Origin: Pachysolen tannophilus NRRL Y-2460
Lineage: Eukaryota; Ascomycota; Pichiomycetes; Alaninales; Pachysolenaceae
Length of the DNA stretch: 64,000 bases
Assembly: GCA_001661245.1 (NCBI GenBank)
Contig: KV454011.1
Coordinates: forward strand, 1,906,135 to 1,970,134
Direction of reading: 5' to 3'
The notes below the pieces were generated by a model. That model saw nothing but the letters and a program-made list of their open reading frames with translations, was not told where the DNA came from and made no database searches. Shown here piece after piece: positions 1 through 9,738 of the stretch; positions within the stretch are counted from its first letter, which is position 1, and each line of letters starts with the position of its first letter. The position numbers and the translations under genes were made by a program.

Positions 1-1
1 A

Positions 2-916
2 GAATATGTTCAATTGGAATTGGTTAATGATAAATTTATGGAACCTCAATTATTAAATGTACTGTGTGGTGCTGATTTTGTCAAGACAAATCAAAAATTA
101 CCAAATGGTATAAATTCTTTTAATTTAAATACTTTATTTTGTTCATTTGATGGTGATGCAGATCGAATTGTATTTTATTATGTTGATTCTGATAAAGTTT
201 TCAAATTATTAGATGGTGATAAGATTGCAACATTATTTGCATTTTTTTTCAAAAAAATGTTAGCTTTTTTAGAACTTGATGTATCTATAGGTATTATTCA
301 AACAGCATATGCCAATGGTAGTTCTACAACATATATTGAAGATAATTTACAAATACCTGTGATTTTCACTCCTACAGGAGTGAAACATTTACATCATAAG
401 GCTTTGGATTATGATGTTGGTATTTATTTTGAAGCTAATGGACATGGTACTGTTTTATTTTCTCAAAATTTTATAAAATCTGTTACAAATTATCAATCTA
501 ATAATATTGAAAAAAAAAGAAGTATTAATATCTTAAAAGAAATTGTTAATTTGATTAATCAAACAGTTGGGGATGCTATATCAGATTTATTAGCAGTATT
601 GGTGATTTTAAATTTTTTCAAATTTAAACCTTCAGATTGGGATAGTAATTATAAAGATTTACCTAATAAACTATTAAAAGTAATAGTTAAAGATCGTACC
701 ATATTTAAAACAACAAATGCTGAAAGAAGTTTAGTCGAACCAAAGTTTTTACAATCCAAAATCGATCAATTGGTTAAATCTTATAACAAAAGTAGATCTT
801 TTGTTAGAGCCAGTGGTACTGAAAATGCTGTTAGAGTCTATGCAGAAGCTCAAGACCCCAAAAGTTGTGACGAACTAGCTGATAAAGTCTCCGCCTTGGT
901 TCAAGAATATAGCTAG
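2..916 (+). CDS. PCM1: PCM1, phosphoacetylglucosamine mutase (3' part, cut by window edge)
   Basis: Interconverts GlcNAc-6-phosphate and GlcNAc-1-phosphate on the way to UDP-GlcNAc, which feeds chitin, N-glycan and GPI-anchor synthesis in the cytosol. The reading frame is open to the left edge, so about 304 C-terminal residues are seen (the S. cerevisiae enzyme is near 557). Visible family marks are the metal-binding loop DGDADR, a sugar-binding stretch EANGHGTV, and the C-terminal phosphate-binding loop RASGTENAVRVYAEA. The catalytic phosphoserine domain must lie to the left of the window. The apparent first Met is only an internal TTG codon. The fold and motifs fit the AGM1/PCM1 branch of phosphohexomutases better than phosphoglucomutase because of the ENAVRVYAEA ending. 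Confidence 0.93.
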   Translation, partial: EYVQLELVNDKFMEPQLLNVLCGADFVKTNQKLPNGINSFNLNTLFCSFDGDADRIVFYYVDSDKVFKLLDGDKIATLFAFFFKKMLAFLELDVSIGIIQTAYANGSSTTYIEDNLQIPVIFTPTGVKHLHHKALDYDVGIYFEANGHGTVLFSQNFIKSVTNYQSNNIEKKRSINILKEIVNLINQTVGDAISDLLAVLVILNFFKFKPSDWDSNYKDLPNKLLKVIVKDRTIFKTTNAERSLVEPKFLQSKIDQLVKSYNKSRSFVRASGTENAVRVYAEAQDPKSCDELADKVSALVQEYS

Positions 917-1376
917 CTAACCTATAATATAAATCTACATCTACATCTACATCTACATCTAGATATCCATCTAGATATATCCAATAACTTTAGTTAATTC
1001 CTTTTCTATTCTATTCTCTTGTATTCTCCTGGAGTTATCGCACACTAAAAACCTGAAAAATTTTTTTTTTGCTTTCTCTTCTTTCTTTTTTTCACCATGT
1101 GAAAAATCAACTTTCAAATTGTGAAGGCTCATCAAGAAAAGTTTAGTAAAAGAAAAGTTCAACTTCCAACAAAGTTCAGGTATCTCTAATCATAGCAATT
1201 TATATTGGAAATATCTATGAAATTAAGCTTATTTTTTTGAAATTATAATTAAAAGAATTGTGATAATTTTTGTTAAAAGAAGAAAGCAGTGCGGGCCGAG
1301 CGCAAAATAATAAATCTTATGTTTTAAAGATAACCTTTAAGTTATCACATTTGGACCTTAAATAATAATATTTGTG
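917..1376. other. Intergenic region PCM1-POS5
   Basis: This 460-bp spacer holds the PCM1 3' end and the POS5 promoter. It contains a hexanucleotide repeat, four ATCTAC units at 933-956 followed by degenerate ATCTAG copies. An E-box-like CATGTGAAAA lies at 1096-1105, which is nine of ten bases of the yeast UASINO core, and a GC-rich patch (GCGGGCCGAGCGC) lies near 1290. I see no additional gene. Confidence 0.6.
933..956. repeat. (ATCTAC)4 hexanucleotide repeat
   Basis: Four perfect tandem ATCTAC units lie directly after the PCM1 stop and decay into ATCTAGATATCC. It is a simple-sequence repeat in the presumed 3' UTR. Confidence 0.85.
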
Positions 1377-3068
1377 ATGAGATTAAACCCGATAATATTT
1401 TCGTTAAAGACGGTTCACCGGAACCATTTGCGGAAGTCAAGAGTGTTATCGCTGCTGCTACTGCTGCCATTGTTACTGCCTCCGGTGCTGCTTCCATCGC
1501 TGCTGCTGCTGCTGGTATCGCTGTTATCGCTGTTACCATTACCAATACCGTTATCGTTATCGTTAGTGTCAAAGACTCTGAGGAATATTTCCTTTACATT
1601 TTCAAATCCGGTTTCCGCACCTATTACTATGTCAAGATCATCATATTCTACATCTACATCTTCATCACAACAGCAGAATATTAAAGATTTTTCAACACCA
1701 GAGGCATCTCCTCAAAATAAAAATGTTAAGATAAAATCGGTACAAGATTTAAGATCAAGACAACTTCCTGAATATGTATCTTCTCCAACTTCAAAACTTC
1801 ATAATTTAATCTGGACAGAGCCGATACAAAATGTATTTATTGTGAAAAAACCTTGGCAACCTCATGTTAGAGATGCAATGATTAAATTTATTTCATTTTT
1901 ACATAAAAATTATCCATCTTGTAATGTTATAGTGGAACGGGATGTTGCTGATGAAATTTTATTGGATTTCCATTCTTTCCCATTAGATGGTAATGAACCA
2001 CCTCATGTCTTGTATACAGGTGAACCAAATGAGATCATTGGTAAGACTGATTTGTTGGTAACTTTAGGTGGAGATGGAACCATATTGAGAGGTGTGTCAT
2101 TGTTTTCAAATACTGTTGTACCACCAGTTTTATCCTTTTCATTGGGTACTTTAGGTTTCCTTTTACCTTATGATTTTAGCCACCATGTTAGTGCTTTTAA
2201 AGAAGTTTATTCATCAAGGGCTAAGGCTTTACATAGAACTAGGGTTGAATGTCACATTGTGAAGGGTAATGAAAAACCTGAATCTTTGGAGAAACAGTTG
2301 AATAGTAAAAATCTTAAAGATAATGAAAGCAGTGCTGGGAGTATCAATAATATAACTAATATGACTAATAATAGTTTAAAAGATTTAATTGAGTTGACAA
2401 AGGAACAAAAAGAAATTATTCATAAGAAAGAATTGAGGAATAAAAAAGTCCATGCAATGAACGATGTTGTTCTTCATCGTGGATCCTCTCCTAGCTTGGC
2501 TACTTTGGATATATATATTGATGGAGAATTTTTAACTGGCACCACTGGAGATGGTGTGGTTTTTGCAACACCAACTGGTTCCACTGCTTATTCTTTATCT
2601 TCTGGTGGATCAATTGTTAATCCATTGGTTCCTAGTATATTACTTACACCTATATGTCCCAGATCTCTTTCTTTTAGACCATTGATTTTACCTTCTACTA
2701 CACATATAATGGTTAAAATAGGTTCTAAAAATAATTCTCAATCTTCTGTGAAACTTTCGATAGATGGAGTTTCACAAACTCATTTATCAAAAGGTGATGA
2801 AATCCATGTTATAAGTGAGACTGGAACAATATATTTACCTCATCTGAAGCGTCCTTTGGATAACGATTTTGAAAGAGAAAGATTAGAAGAAGAAGAATTT
2901 GTAGATATTCGGAAAAAACTGCAAACTGTTGATAGAAATAAATATAAAGGTATATGGTGCATTGCTAAAAGTGAAAATGATTGGGTTAGAGGTATTAATG
3001 AGCTATTAGGTTTTAACTCTGGGTTTAAAGGTTTCAACAGAACAGAGGTGGATACAAATCCCGAATGA
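1377..3068 (+). CDS. POS5: POS5, mitochondrial NADH kinase
   Basis: Phosphorylates NADH (and NAD) to supply mitochondrial NADPH for antioxidant defence and Fe-S/arginine metabolism. The catalytic GGDGT motif is at about residues 231-235, the NAD-binding MND at about 361-363, and the Gly-rich DGVVFATPTGSTAYSLSSGG follows. The C-terminal ENDWVRGINELLGFNS is typical of POS5 rather than the cytosolic paralogues UTR1/YEF1. The N-terminus (MRLNPIIFSLKTVHRNHLRK) is basic and free of acids, as in a mitochondrial presequence. A CTG/TTA-rich tract (about residues 25-62) follows, then a Ser-rich linker. The first usable ATG is 1377; the GTG three bases before it was ignored. At 563 residues it is longer than the S. 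cerevisiae protein (414), mainly from the N-terminus and an insert near residues 300-350. A start at the downstream ATG near 1630 is possible but would lose the presequence. Confidence 0.93.
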   Translation: MRLNPIIFSLKTVHRNHLRKSRVLSLLLLLPLLLPPVLLPSLLLLLVSLLSLLPLPIPLSLSLVSKTLRNISFTFSNPVSAPITMSRSSYSTSTSSSQQQNIKDFSTPEASPQNKNVKIKSVQDLRSRQLPEYVSSPTSKLHNLIWTEPIQNVFIVKKPWQPHVRDAMIKFISFLHKNYPSCNVIVERDVADEILLDFHSFPLDGNEPPHVLYTGEPNEIIGKTDLLVTLGGDGTILRGVSLFSNTVVPPVLSFSLGTLGFLLPYDFSHHVSAFKEVYSSRAKALHRTRVECHIVKGNEKPESLEKQLNSKNLKDNESSAGSINNITNMTNNSLKDLIELTKEQKEIIHKKELRNKKVHAMNDVVLHRGSSPSLATLDIYIDGEFLTGTTGDGVVFATPTGSTAYSLSSGGSIVNPLVPSILLTPICPRSLSFRPLILPSTTHIMVKIGSKNNSQSSVKLSIDGVSQTHLSKGDEIHVISETGTIYLPHLKRPLDNDFERERLEEEEFVDIRKKLQTVDRNKYKGIWCIAKSENDWVRGINELLGFNSGFKGFNRTEVDTNPE

Positions 3069-3208
3069 TAAAATTTTTTAAATATATAAAAATTGCTTAA
3101 TTTTCATAGAAAATATTAAAAAGTTAATAAACAAGTTTGTTTGATTTTTTATTTCGATATATAAAATAATAAAAAGATCCCTTTGATTTTTTTTTTTCAG
3201 ACAAAACC

Positions 3209-4315
3209 CTAAACCAATAACCCACCAGCCACTCCTGTCTCTGTATTCTCTGATTCATTGTACAGATTCATATATTCCTGTTGTTGTTGTTTTCTTTGTC
3301 TTCTATAAGTCATCAATTCTTCGTAAAGTTGATTTTGAATTTTTGAATTTTGTTGTAATTTGTGATAAATATCTTCATTAACTTCAAAATTCAAGCCTTG
3401 CAGATAAGTTATATCCAAGTTATTCCCATTATCCCGTACCTGTATAGGTAATAACCATTCTCTCCATGTTGTACCCATAACTGTTTGTAAATTTTTTTTC
3501 CAACCTAAATCAAAAATATTACCCATTTCATCGGAATTGGGTACTTCTGGGTAAGGAACATTTGATCTTGTCTTTTTGGTAAAATTTGTTCTATAGCGTT
3601 GGAAATCATAAGATTCAATAGTTGTTTGGTTTTTAAGTACTTGATATACGGTAAAACCTGCAAATACACCCACACTTATAAAAATTGTTAGTGATAATAT
3701 AAATAAGAACAAATAATTTAATGAAAAGTAATTTTCCAAATATTCTTCATTTGTGAAAAATTTGTACAGAAGCTCTCCTGTCACTATTAAACCAAATGAA
3801 GAATATAAAACTGAATAAATTAAAAACTGGATAAAATATTTGACATTTTTAAAACCAATACAAGTTGCAAACCAGGGGCAATGATGATCCATTTTTAAAA
3901 CACATTTTTGACATGAAGAACAATGATGACATCTATCTGGTTTCCATACCCTACACTTATTACAATATCTAAAGCTACCATCATTTCTCACTGTTAAACT
4001 TTTGTTCAACAAAAAAGAAGGAGGTACAACAGCTTCATTTTCTTCAGGTGTCCCATCAACGAGCCTCAATTCTTGAAAATCTAATGGAGATCCGCCTCCA
4101 ACTAAAACCACCATATAATAAGAATACAACCCAATTACAGCGAAGTAAAGCGCTATAATAAAAACCAAAAACAGACTATACCCTTGTAAGCACTTGAGTG
4201 GAATATCAATAGCCAACACATAGCCCGACCATACGTATAACGAAGAACAAAAAGCCTTTGGAAAAGTGGATGCCAAAGTACAGCAACATTTCTCTACTTT
4301 ATATAGTACAGCCAT
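3209..4315 (-). CDS. PFA3: PFA3, DHHC palmitoyltransferase
   Basis: Membrane S-acyltransferase; in S. cerevisiae Pfa3 palmitoylates Vac8 at the vacuole and supports vacuole fusion. The Cys-rich DHHC domain is plain: RYCNKCRVWKPDRCHHCSSC, then DHHC at residues 143-146 followed by PW. It has four predicted membrane segments, two before and two after the DHHC. The tail carries the Pfa3-type signatures NIFDLGWKKN and GTTWREWLLPI, which separate it from PFA4, PFA5, SWF1 and AKR1. The length of 368 residues is normal for the family. Convergent with POS5 with about 140 bp between stops, and divergent from TRS130. Confidence 0.93.
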   Translation of the reverse strand: MAVLYKVEKCCCTLASTFPKAFCSSLYVWSGYVLAIDIPLKCLQGYSLFLVFIIALYFAVIGLYSYYMVVLVGGGSPLDFQELRLVDGTPEENEAVVPPSFLLNKSLTVRNDGSFRYCNKCRVWKPDRCHHCSSCQKCVLKMDHHCPWFATCIGFKNVKYFIQFLIYSVLYSSFGLIVTGELLYKFFTNEEYLENYFSLNYLFLFILSLTIFISVGVFAGFTVYQVLKNQTTIESYDFQRYRTNFTKKTRSNVPYPEVPNSDEMGNIFDLGWKKNLQTVMGTTWREWLLPIQVRDNGNNLDITYLQGLNFEVNEDIYHKLQQNSKIQNQLYEELMTYRRQRKQQQQEYMNLYNESENTETGVAGGLLV

Positions 4316-4634
4316 CTAATAGAACTTATACCATATGCCTCACAAAAAAAAACACACACACAACAACAACAACAACAACTCTTCAAGCTCAATAAGACGA
4401 AAACTATCTCCTGAATATCAACTTTTGTCGTCTTGATTATATTTTATTAATAAATTTGTATAATCTTTTATTTTATTATAATATGTTTACCATTTCAAAA
4501 GCCTTGAAGTTTCCATTTTCGTTTCTTGACATTTTGGTGTTTTCAATTTTTTTTTATTTTATATATATTTGAACTCGTCAAAGAACAACAAAAAACGAAC
4601 TTAACTAGTTGATATTGCTACAAGAGTAGATAAT
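4316..4634. promoter_or_regulatory. Divergent promoter PFA3/TRS130
   Basis: This 319-bp AT-rich spacer is shared by two divergent genes. It contains a CA/CAA simple repeat at about 4350-4377 and short poly-T runs. I see no recognised factor site or extra gene. Confidence 0.5.
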
Positions 4635-7600
4635 ATGGATTTTAATCATGATGGTGGTGGTGTCAGAGTCGGTTATTATGATCCGTTTGATTTATATGGC
4701 AAATTTTCAGAGGAATTATCGAAGAAATTGCCTTTAACCAATTTACACTGGAAAGAATCTAAAGATAAACAGTTGAAATCTATTGATGTGTTGAGATTGA
4801 CATTTGTTCAGGATATACCGAACTCTTCTTCGACGAGTAGTTCAATTGATTTTTCTGATGAGCAGAATGATCAATTTTATCATAATTTAATTTTACAATC
4901 TCAAAATAATAACGTTCCTTATGTGCAGGTAATGCTCATAAAATGTCTTAATATGGATGATTACAAGTCTAAAGTAAGACCTTTGATTAGAGAATGGTTG
5001 AAACAAAAAATCACAGGTAACATTATACCCACTGGGTGGTTGTTGGTATTGGTTGCAGATGGATCTATTGACGAGGAACCAACTGTTTTCAACAAATCGA
5101 CAAATGTTTATAACAAGATAAAATTGGATTTTGAAGAATCTCATTGTATAAAGTTAAAAGCTGAATATAAATCCACATTAGAATATAATGAGAATTGGAA
5201 TTCGTTGATAACTTCTTTTAAATTGACATTGTTGGATTCATTTACCGAGCGGTTGAAATTATATAAGAAACAATTGCAAAGTTTGGATAAACGGAAAATT
5301 ATAAATCCTATTTTCAAAATTGTTCTTCAAGAAAGTACTGCAAAAATTTTCCAAGATATGACCTTGTATACTGAATCCTTAATTGAATATGACAAATTAT
5401 TAAAGAAATTTAATAAATTGGTTCATGATAAAATCTTGGAGGTGCCAACTGGGTTAGAATCTCCTGATATGGATTGGGGAAGTTTTATTAATAACAAATT
5501 ATTTCATCTGAATTTGAATTTAGAAAAATTGTTATTTGACAAAAAATTAACTAAATTCCAATTTTATTGTTATAATTTCTTGAAGCAATCGAGTTTGTTA
5601 ATATCATTGTCAACAACAGCTTCCTCTCCAACTTTTAGAACATTGCATATAATAGAATTATTAAGAAGGTTAAGGATTTTCACTTCAAATTTACTCAATT
5701 TATGTGATAATAATTTGGAATTAATAAGTCAAGTTTCAGAATTTAATTTTATAATCATTGATGAATATTTACAAAATGAAGCTGTTTTGAAAACAATCCA
5801 ATATAATTTGGGAAAGCCAGAGATTCAAAAACATGCAGAATTGTTGGAATTTATTGGAGAATTAAAGTTATGCCAAAGAGAACAATTGATTAAAATTGGA
5901 GAATATTTCAATTATAAGATTGAAGGAGTTATTGCAGATGTGGATTTACATAATGATAATATTAGTAATAAACATGATGAATCATCACAGCAAAAGCTTT
6001 TCCAAGTGACCTACGCTCCCTTGGTAGAACCTTTAAGATCTCAATCAAATTTTGAGGATAAATTTGTTGAATTAACACAACAGGTAGTTGAAAATTTTAA
6101 CATGGCAAATATAAGACCAAGATCTATAGATATATTGTCAACTGAAATTGCGATGGTTTTTTATAATAATGGACTTTACGAAAAAGCCAGTAATATATTG
6201 AGCAGTTGTTTCCAATTTTATAAATTACAAGGATGGGATTATATTAGTTGTCATTTATTAAAAATATACATTGAATGTTTAGAAAAAATTGTTAATGAAA
6301 ACGATCATCCCGATTCAAATTCAGAAAGGGATGAAGCTGGTGAAGTTGGAAAAACTCATACTTTACTTTGTTCTTATTTAGATTTATTATCAACAAAGTC
6401 TTGTACTTCCAGGGAAATCTCATTATTGGCAAATAAAATTACAAAGTTGTCTTCTTCATTAAAAGAAAGTGATCTGGGATTAATTTATCCATTGGAAACC
6501 TTGTTTGATTTCAAAATCAATAAATTCATAGAAAGTGAAGATGTTAACATTTATAATTTGAAGGTAACATTAACCAGTCATTTCAAATTTAAAACCCCGG
6601 ATTTGAAGGTGAACAGTATTTCTCTAGAGCTAATAAATATGCAGGATCCAGATGAATCAATAATTTTGAAGAATTCAGACATTCAAGCTCTTTCAGTAGG
6701 TCAAAATAGTAACAAGTTTAAATTGACAACTACAGAAATTATTGAAGATGACTTCAAATTGAGTAAATTGGTTGTTTCTATTGGTAAATTGAACTTACAT
6801 AAAGATTTCAGCAAAGATAATGAAAGGGTTAAATTATTTCCTGTGATTTCAACGGCACCTTCAGAAAAGAATAAACATCCTAAAAATAATTTCTGGTGTG
6901 ATTTATCCATACCTTCAAAAAGATATCTAAATGATGACTCTATGTTATTAACTATCAATAATGGAGACTCAGCATTGAATGATTTGAATATTCAGTTTTG
7001 GTGTGGTAATACAAGTTCAAATTTAGAATTAGTAGAAACTAAAACGACATGTTTTTCCAAGACAGATAATGGTAAATCGATTGATATCGAAAGTTGTAAA
7101 GACGATGATGGGAATATTGTTTTCAATATTAAAAACGGAATAGCTGAAAACGAAGTTTTAGAAGTTTATGTTCCGTATTTGATTAACCCAGTTCCTGGAA
7201 GTAATGATGACGAAAATCAGTATGTCTTGAAAATCAAAGCAAAACTAAAATATAAGCAAAATGGACAATGTCATCAATACCATTTCAAAAAAGATATTGA
7301 TACATCTTTATCAATTGCAGTTACCGTCCAGGATATTTTTAAATCATGTACCTTATTTTCAAATTTTTCGATTGGAACTTCAGATTCAAAATTACCAATT
7401 AAAATCATTGATGTTGATTTTCACTCTTCAAGTTCAGACTCGAATTACAATATAAGTACTTGTTCGAATTCACTCCTTAAAAAAAGCGATAACATGATTG
7501 CTTATGGCGAACAACCAGCGAAATTTTTTTACAAAATTGAAAAGAAAGATGATAATTTCGACAAAGAAGATGAAACTTTTTTATTGACAATTAAATATAG

Positions 7601-8861
7601 GGATTTGAAAGATGAAGCATTATATATTATCAAGGATGAATTTAAAAAAATGATAGAAGATCATGAAAAGGATAATCATAGTTATAATTTCAGAAAATTT
7701 GCTTTGAAATCAGTTACTCTTTTTGAAAATTTATTAAGTATTCGGTTAAATCTCTATTCCATTGAACAATTAATCAGGATTGATAATAATTTAAACCAAT
7801 TGGTGGATTCAATATTAAGAAAATTCTTTGAATGGCATGATGGTGGTGCTAAAAATGGTGGCGACCAAGAAGATGAAAAATTTGTTCAAGAGTTTGCCCA
7901 AATTTTATTAAATTTCTTTAAAAAATTTTCAATTAAAAATGGATATCAAGTTTCAATATTAGAGAAAGAAAAATATTTTGAATCTTTAAATAAGATTTTG
8001 AAGATAAATGTTCCTGTACCACTAGTTAGAATAATTCACAAATTAGAATTTAAAATTTTACAGACCAGGAGTCATTACATTGTTGGGGAGCCGATTCAAT
8101 TGGAGCTATATATTAACTCTACAACTTCTTGGAGTGGTAAACCACCATTAGAACCCTTAATTTCAAAAGATGATGAATCATCGATTTCACCACCAATCGC
8201 AGAAATTAAATCACCTAATCCAGGATTGAAACCAGGAGCATCTGCCATGTCAGGGTCAGTATCTCCAAGTGTTTCAAGTGTGCCTAGTTCTCCTGTTTTG
8301 CAACAGAAACAGCAAAATCGAACTGTGAGTGATGGTGATTCCAGTGATTTATATCATAATGATATGTCGACTTCTACAATAGACTTGAATCTGGTCAATG
8401 AGAAAATTGACAAGAAAATTGATAATATTAAGAAAAAGAAAAAAGTTATGTTTGAATCAACATCTAAAAACAGAAAAAAAAATAAGCAAAGTTGTTTATC
8501 GTTTGAAATAGATTTACAAATTAGTGATAATTGGTTAATTAGCGGTAAGAAGAAATTTTTGTATAAAGTAACACCTTCTGCATTTTCATCAAACAAGCAT
8601 AATTTTGAACTTGAAGAACCTGTGAATTTAATATTGATTCCATTGAAAATTGGTAAGATCCCTCTTCCAAAGATTGATATTAGATTATTAAATGAGGATG
8701 AAGATAGAGATGAAGATGAAGAAGCTGGTGATAAACCAGAAGGAGAAGAAGAGATTGAGCATGATTTGGGAGATGAATTTACCATGGAAATCGATTACAA
8801 GAATAATTTTGAAACATTAACAATTGTTAGCGAACTAGATAAAATTAATTTTGAATTTTAA
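4635..8861 (+). CDS. TRS130: TRS130, TRAPPII complex subunit (TRAPPC10 family)
   Basis: Large subunit specific to TRAPPII, the GEF complex that activates Ypt31/32 Rab GTPases at the trans-Golgi. The N-terminus shows the family pattern: a YYDPFDLY segment, then the LTNLHWK box near residue 38, followed by a long helical solenoid and a C-terminal beta-rich region. The 1408-residue length is somewhat above the usual 1100-1200. The excess lies in low-complexity Ser/Asp/Lys inserts, including a Ser/Pro-rich stretch at about residues 1175-1245 and an acidic tract near the end (DEDRDEDEEAGDKPEGEEE). The start ATG at 4635 is the first in frame and is closely followed by the conserved box. Assignment rests on the N-terminal box and overall architecture. 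Confidence 0.85.
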   Translation: MDFNHDGGGVRVGYYDPFDLYGKFSEELSKKLPLTNLHWKESKDKQLKSIDVLRLTFVQDIPNSSSTSSSIDFSDEQNDQFYHNLILQSQNNNVPYVQVMLIKCLNMDDYKSKVRPLIREWLKQKITGNIIPTGWLLVLVADGSIDEEPTVFNKSTNVYNKIKLDFEESHCIKLKAEYKSTLEYNENWNSLITSFKLTLLDSFTERLKLYKKQLQSLDKRKIINPIFKIVLQESTAKIFQDMTLYTESLIEYDKLLKKFNKLVHDKILEVPTGLESPDMDWGSFINNKLFHLNLNLEKLLFDKKLTKFQFYCYNFLKQSSLLISLSTTASSPTFRTLHIIELLRRLRIFTSNLLNLCDNNLELISQVSEFNFIIIDEYLQNEAVLKTIQYNLGKPEIQKHAELLEFIGELKLCQREQLIKIGEYFNYKIEGVIADVDLHNDNISNKHDESSQQKLFQVTYAPLVEPLRSQSNFEDKFVELTQQVVENFNMANIRPRSIDILSTEIAMVFYNNGLYEKASNILSSCFQFYKLQGWDYISCHLLKIYIECLEKIVNENDHPDSNSERDEAGEVGKTHTLLCSYLDLLSTKSCTSREISLLANKITKLSSSLKESDLGLIYPLETLFDFKINKFIESEDVNIYNLKVTLTSHFKFKTPDLKVNSISLELINMQDPDESIILKNSDIQALSVGQNSNKFKLTTTEIIEDDFKLSKLVVSIGKLNLHKDFSKDNERVKLFPVISTAPSEKNKHPKNNFWCDLSIPSKRYLNDDSMLLTINNGDSALNDLNIQFWCGNTSSNLELVETKTTCFSKTDNGKSIDIESCKDDDGNIVFNIKNGIAENEVLEVYVPYLINPVPGSNDDENQYVLKIKAKLKYKQNGQCHQYHFKKDIDTSLSIAVTVQDIFKSCTLFSNFSIGTSDSKLPIKIIDVDFHSSSSDSNYNISTCSNSLLKKSDNMIAYGEQPAKFFYKIEKKDDNFDKEDETFLLTIKYRDLKDEALYIIKDEFKKMIEDHEKDNHSYNFRKFALKSVTLFENLLSIRLNLYSIEQLIRIDNNLNQLVDSILRKFFEWHDGGAKNGGDQEDEKFVQEFAQILLNFFKKFSIKNGYQVSILEKEKYFESLNKILKINVPVPLVRIIHKLEFKILQTRSHYIVGEPIQLELYINSTTSWSGKPPLEPLISKDDESSISPPIAEIKSPNPGLKPGASAMSGSVSPSVSSVPSSPVLQQKQQNRTVSDGDSSDLYHNDMSTSTIDLNLVNEKIDKKIDNIKKKKKVMFESTSKNRKKNKQSCLSFEIDLQISDNWLISGKKKFLYKVTPSAFSSNKHNFELEEPVNLILIPLKIGKIPLPKIDIRLLNEDEDRDEDEEAGDKPEGEEEIEHDLGDEFTMEIDYKNNFETLTIVSELDKINFEF

Positions 8862-8922
8862 CATAAAAATATTTATATAGAATAATAATAATTGCATTCT
8901 TTTTTTTTTTTTATTTCATTAA

Positions 8923-9738
8923 TTAGTTATTGAATTCCTTTATGGATTGGAACAACGATAAAGCATCCGGTTTCCTTGCCACTGCGCTTGGTACAATTCC
9001 ATTTTTAATCAAATACTCTTCTGTTGTAGGTCCTATGGATGCAATTTTCAAATTTTCCCAAAAATTATTTCCAATATATTTAACAATATTTTCTGTCCCC
9101 TGAGGAGAATAAAAAACTATCCAATGATTAACATTTCCATTGTTTTGATCAACTTTATCCAATTCTTTATGAAATCTTTCTATAATATCATCCATTGGTT
9201 CTGTCTTGTATATAATTCTCTCTATTAAATCAAAATTTTCCATTCTTAATCTTTTAGGTATTATATCCTTTCTAATTTCACCAGTAAAAAAACAAATTTT
9301 TAAATTTTTATCCAAATCATCTTTAATAATAATATCTGAAAGAATTGATCCATTACCAGCATCAGAACCTCCCCTTATATCTATAAAACCTGCATTAGCC
9401 AAAAATCTAGATGTTGTAGGCCCTACAGTGTATGCAGGTTTTTGGAAAATTAAATCTTTAATTATATGATTTGTTAAAGAACCCACACATTCAATAAGTA
9501 CCTCAACTGCTCTATGAGAAGTAACAATCAAAGAAGAAGTCATGTATAAAAACTCATCAGAAATTAAATAATTCACCAATTCTTCTTTATTTAAATGAGT
9601 ATGTCTCAATAAGGGAATAAAATGTGGTTCATAATCTTGATCATTTCCAAATTGTTCCTCATACGGATCTACAGGAGTAGTAGGGTTTTTCAAAAGTAAT
9701 ACATGCGAAACACTATTACTAGGCATTCCATTACTCAT
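8923..9738 (-). CDS. HEM4: HEM4, uroporphyrinogen-III synthase
   Basis: Cyclises hydroxymethylbilane to uroporphyrinogen III, the fourth step of heme (and siroheme) synthesis, in the cytosol. Conserved stretches include VLLLKNPTTPVDPYE at the N-terminus, SHRAVEVL, the DAGNGSILSDIII segment, GEIRKDIIPKRL, and the C-terminal YSPQGTENI plus IGPTTEEYL. These follow the S. cerevisiae protein closely. The frame stays open past the start, but the upstream codon is TTG. The first ATG is at 9738 (MSNGMPSNSV), and the second at 9726 is an equally good start. At 271 residues the length is normal. It is convergent with TRS130, and its promoter lies in the 1.2-kb region shared with the poly-Q gene. Two other heme genes (HEM13, HEM1) lie further right. 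Confidence 0.93.
   Translation of the reverse strand: MSNGMPSNSVSHVLLLKNPTTPVDPYEEQFGNDQDYEPHFIPLLRHTHLNKEELVNYLISDEFLYMTSSLIVTSHRAVEVLIECVGSLTNHIIKDLIFQKPAYTVGPTTSRFLANAGFIDIRGGSDAGNGSILSDIIIKDDLDKNLKICFFTGEIRKDIIPKRLRMENFDLIERIIYKTEPMDDIIERFHKELDKVDQNNGNVNHWIVFYSPQGTENIVKYIGNNFWENLKIASIGPTTEEYLIKNGIVPSAVARKPDALSLFQSIKEFNN

Noticed and set aside
1331-1690. Second plus-strand open frame through the POS5 leader, reading Ala/Val/Thr-rich peptide
   Set aside because: It has no ATG, arises from the CTG/GCT repeat, and ends before the kinase domain; the frame that continues into POS5 is better supported.
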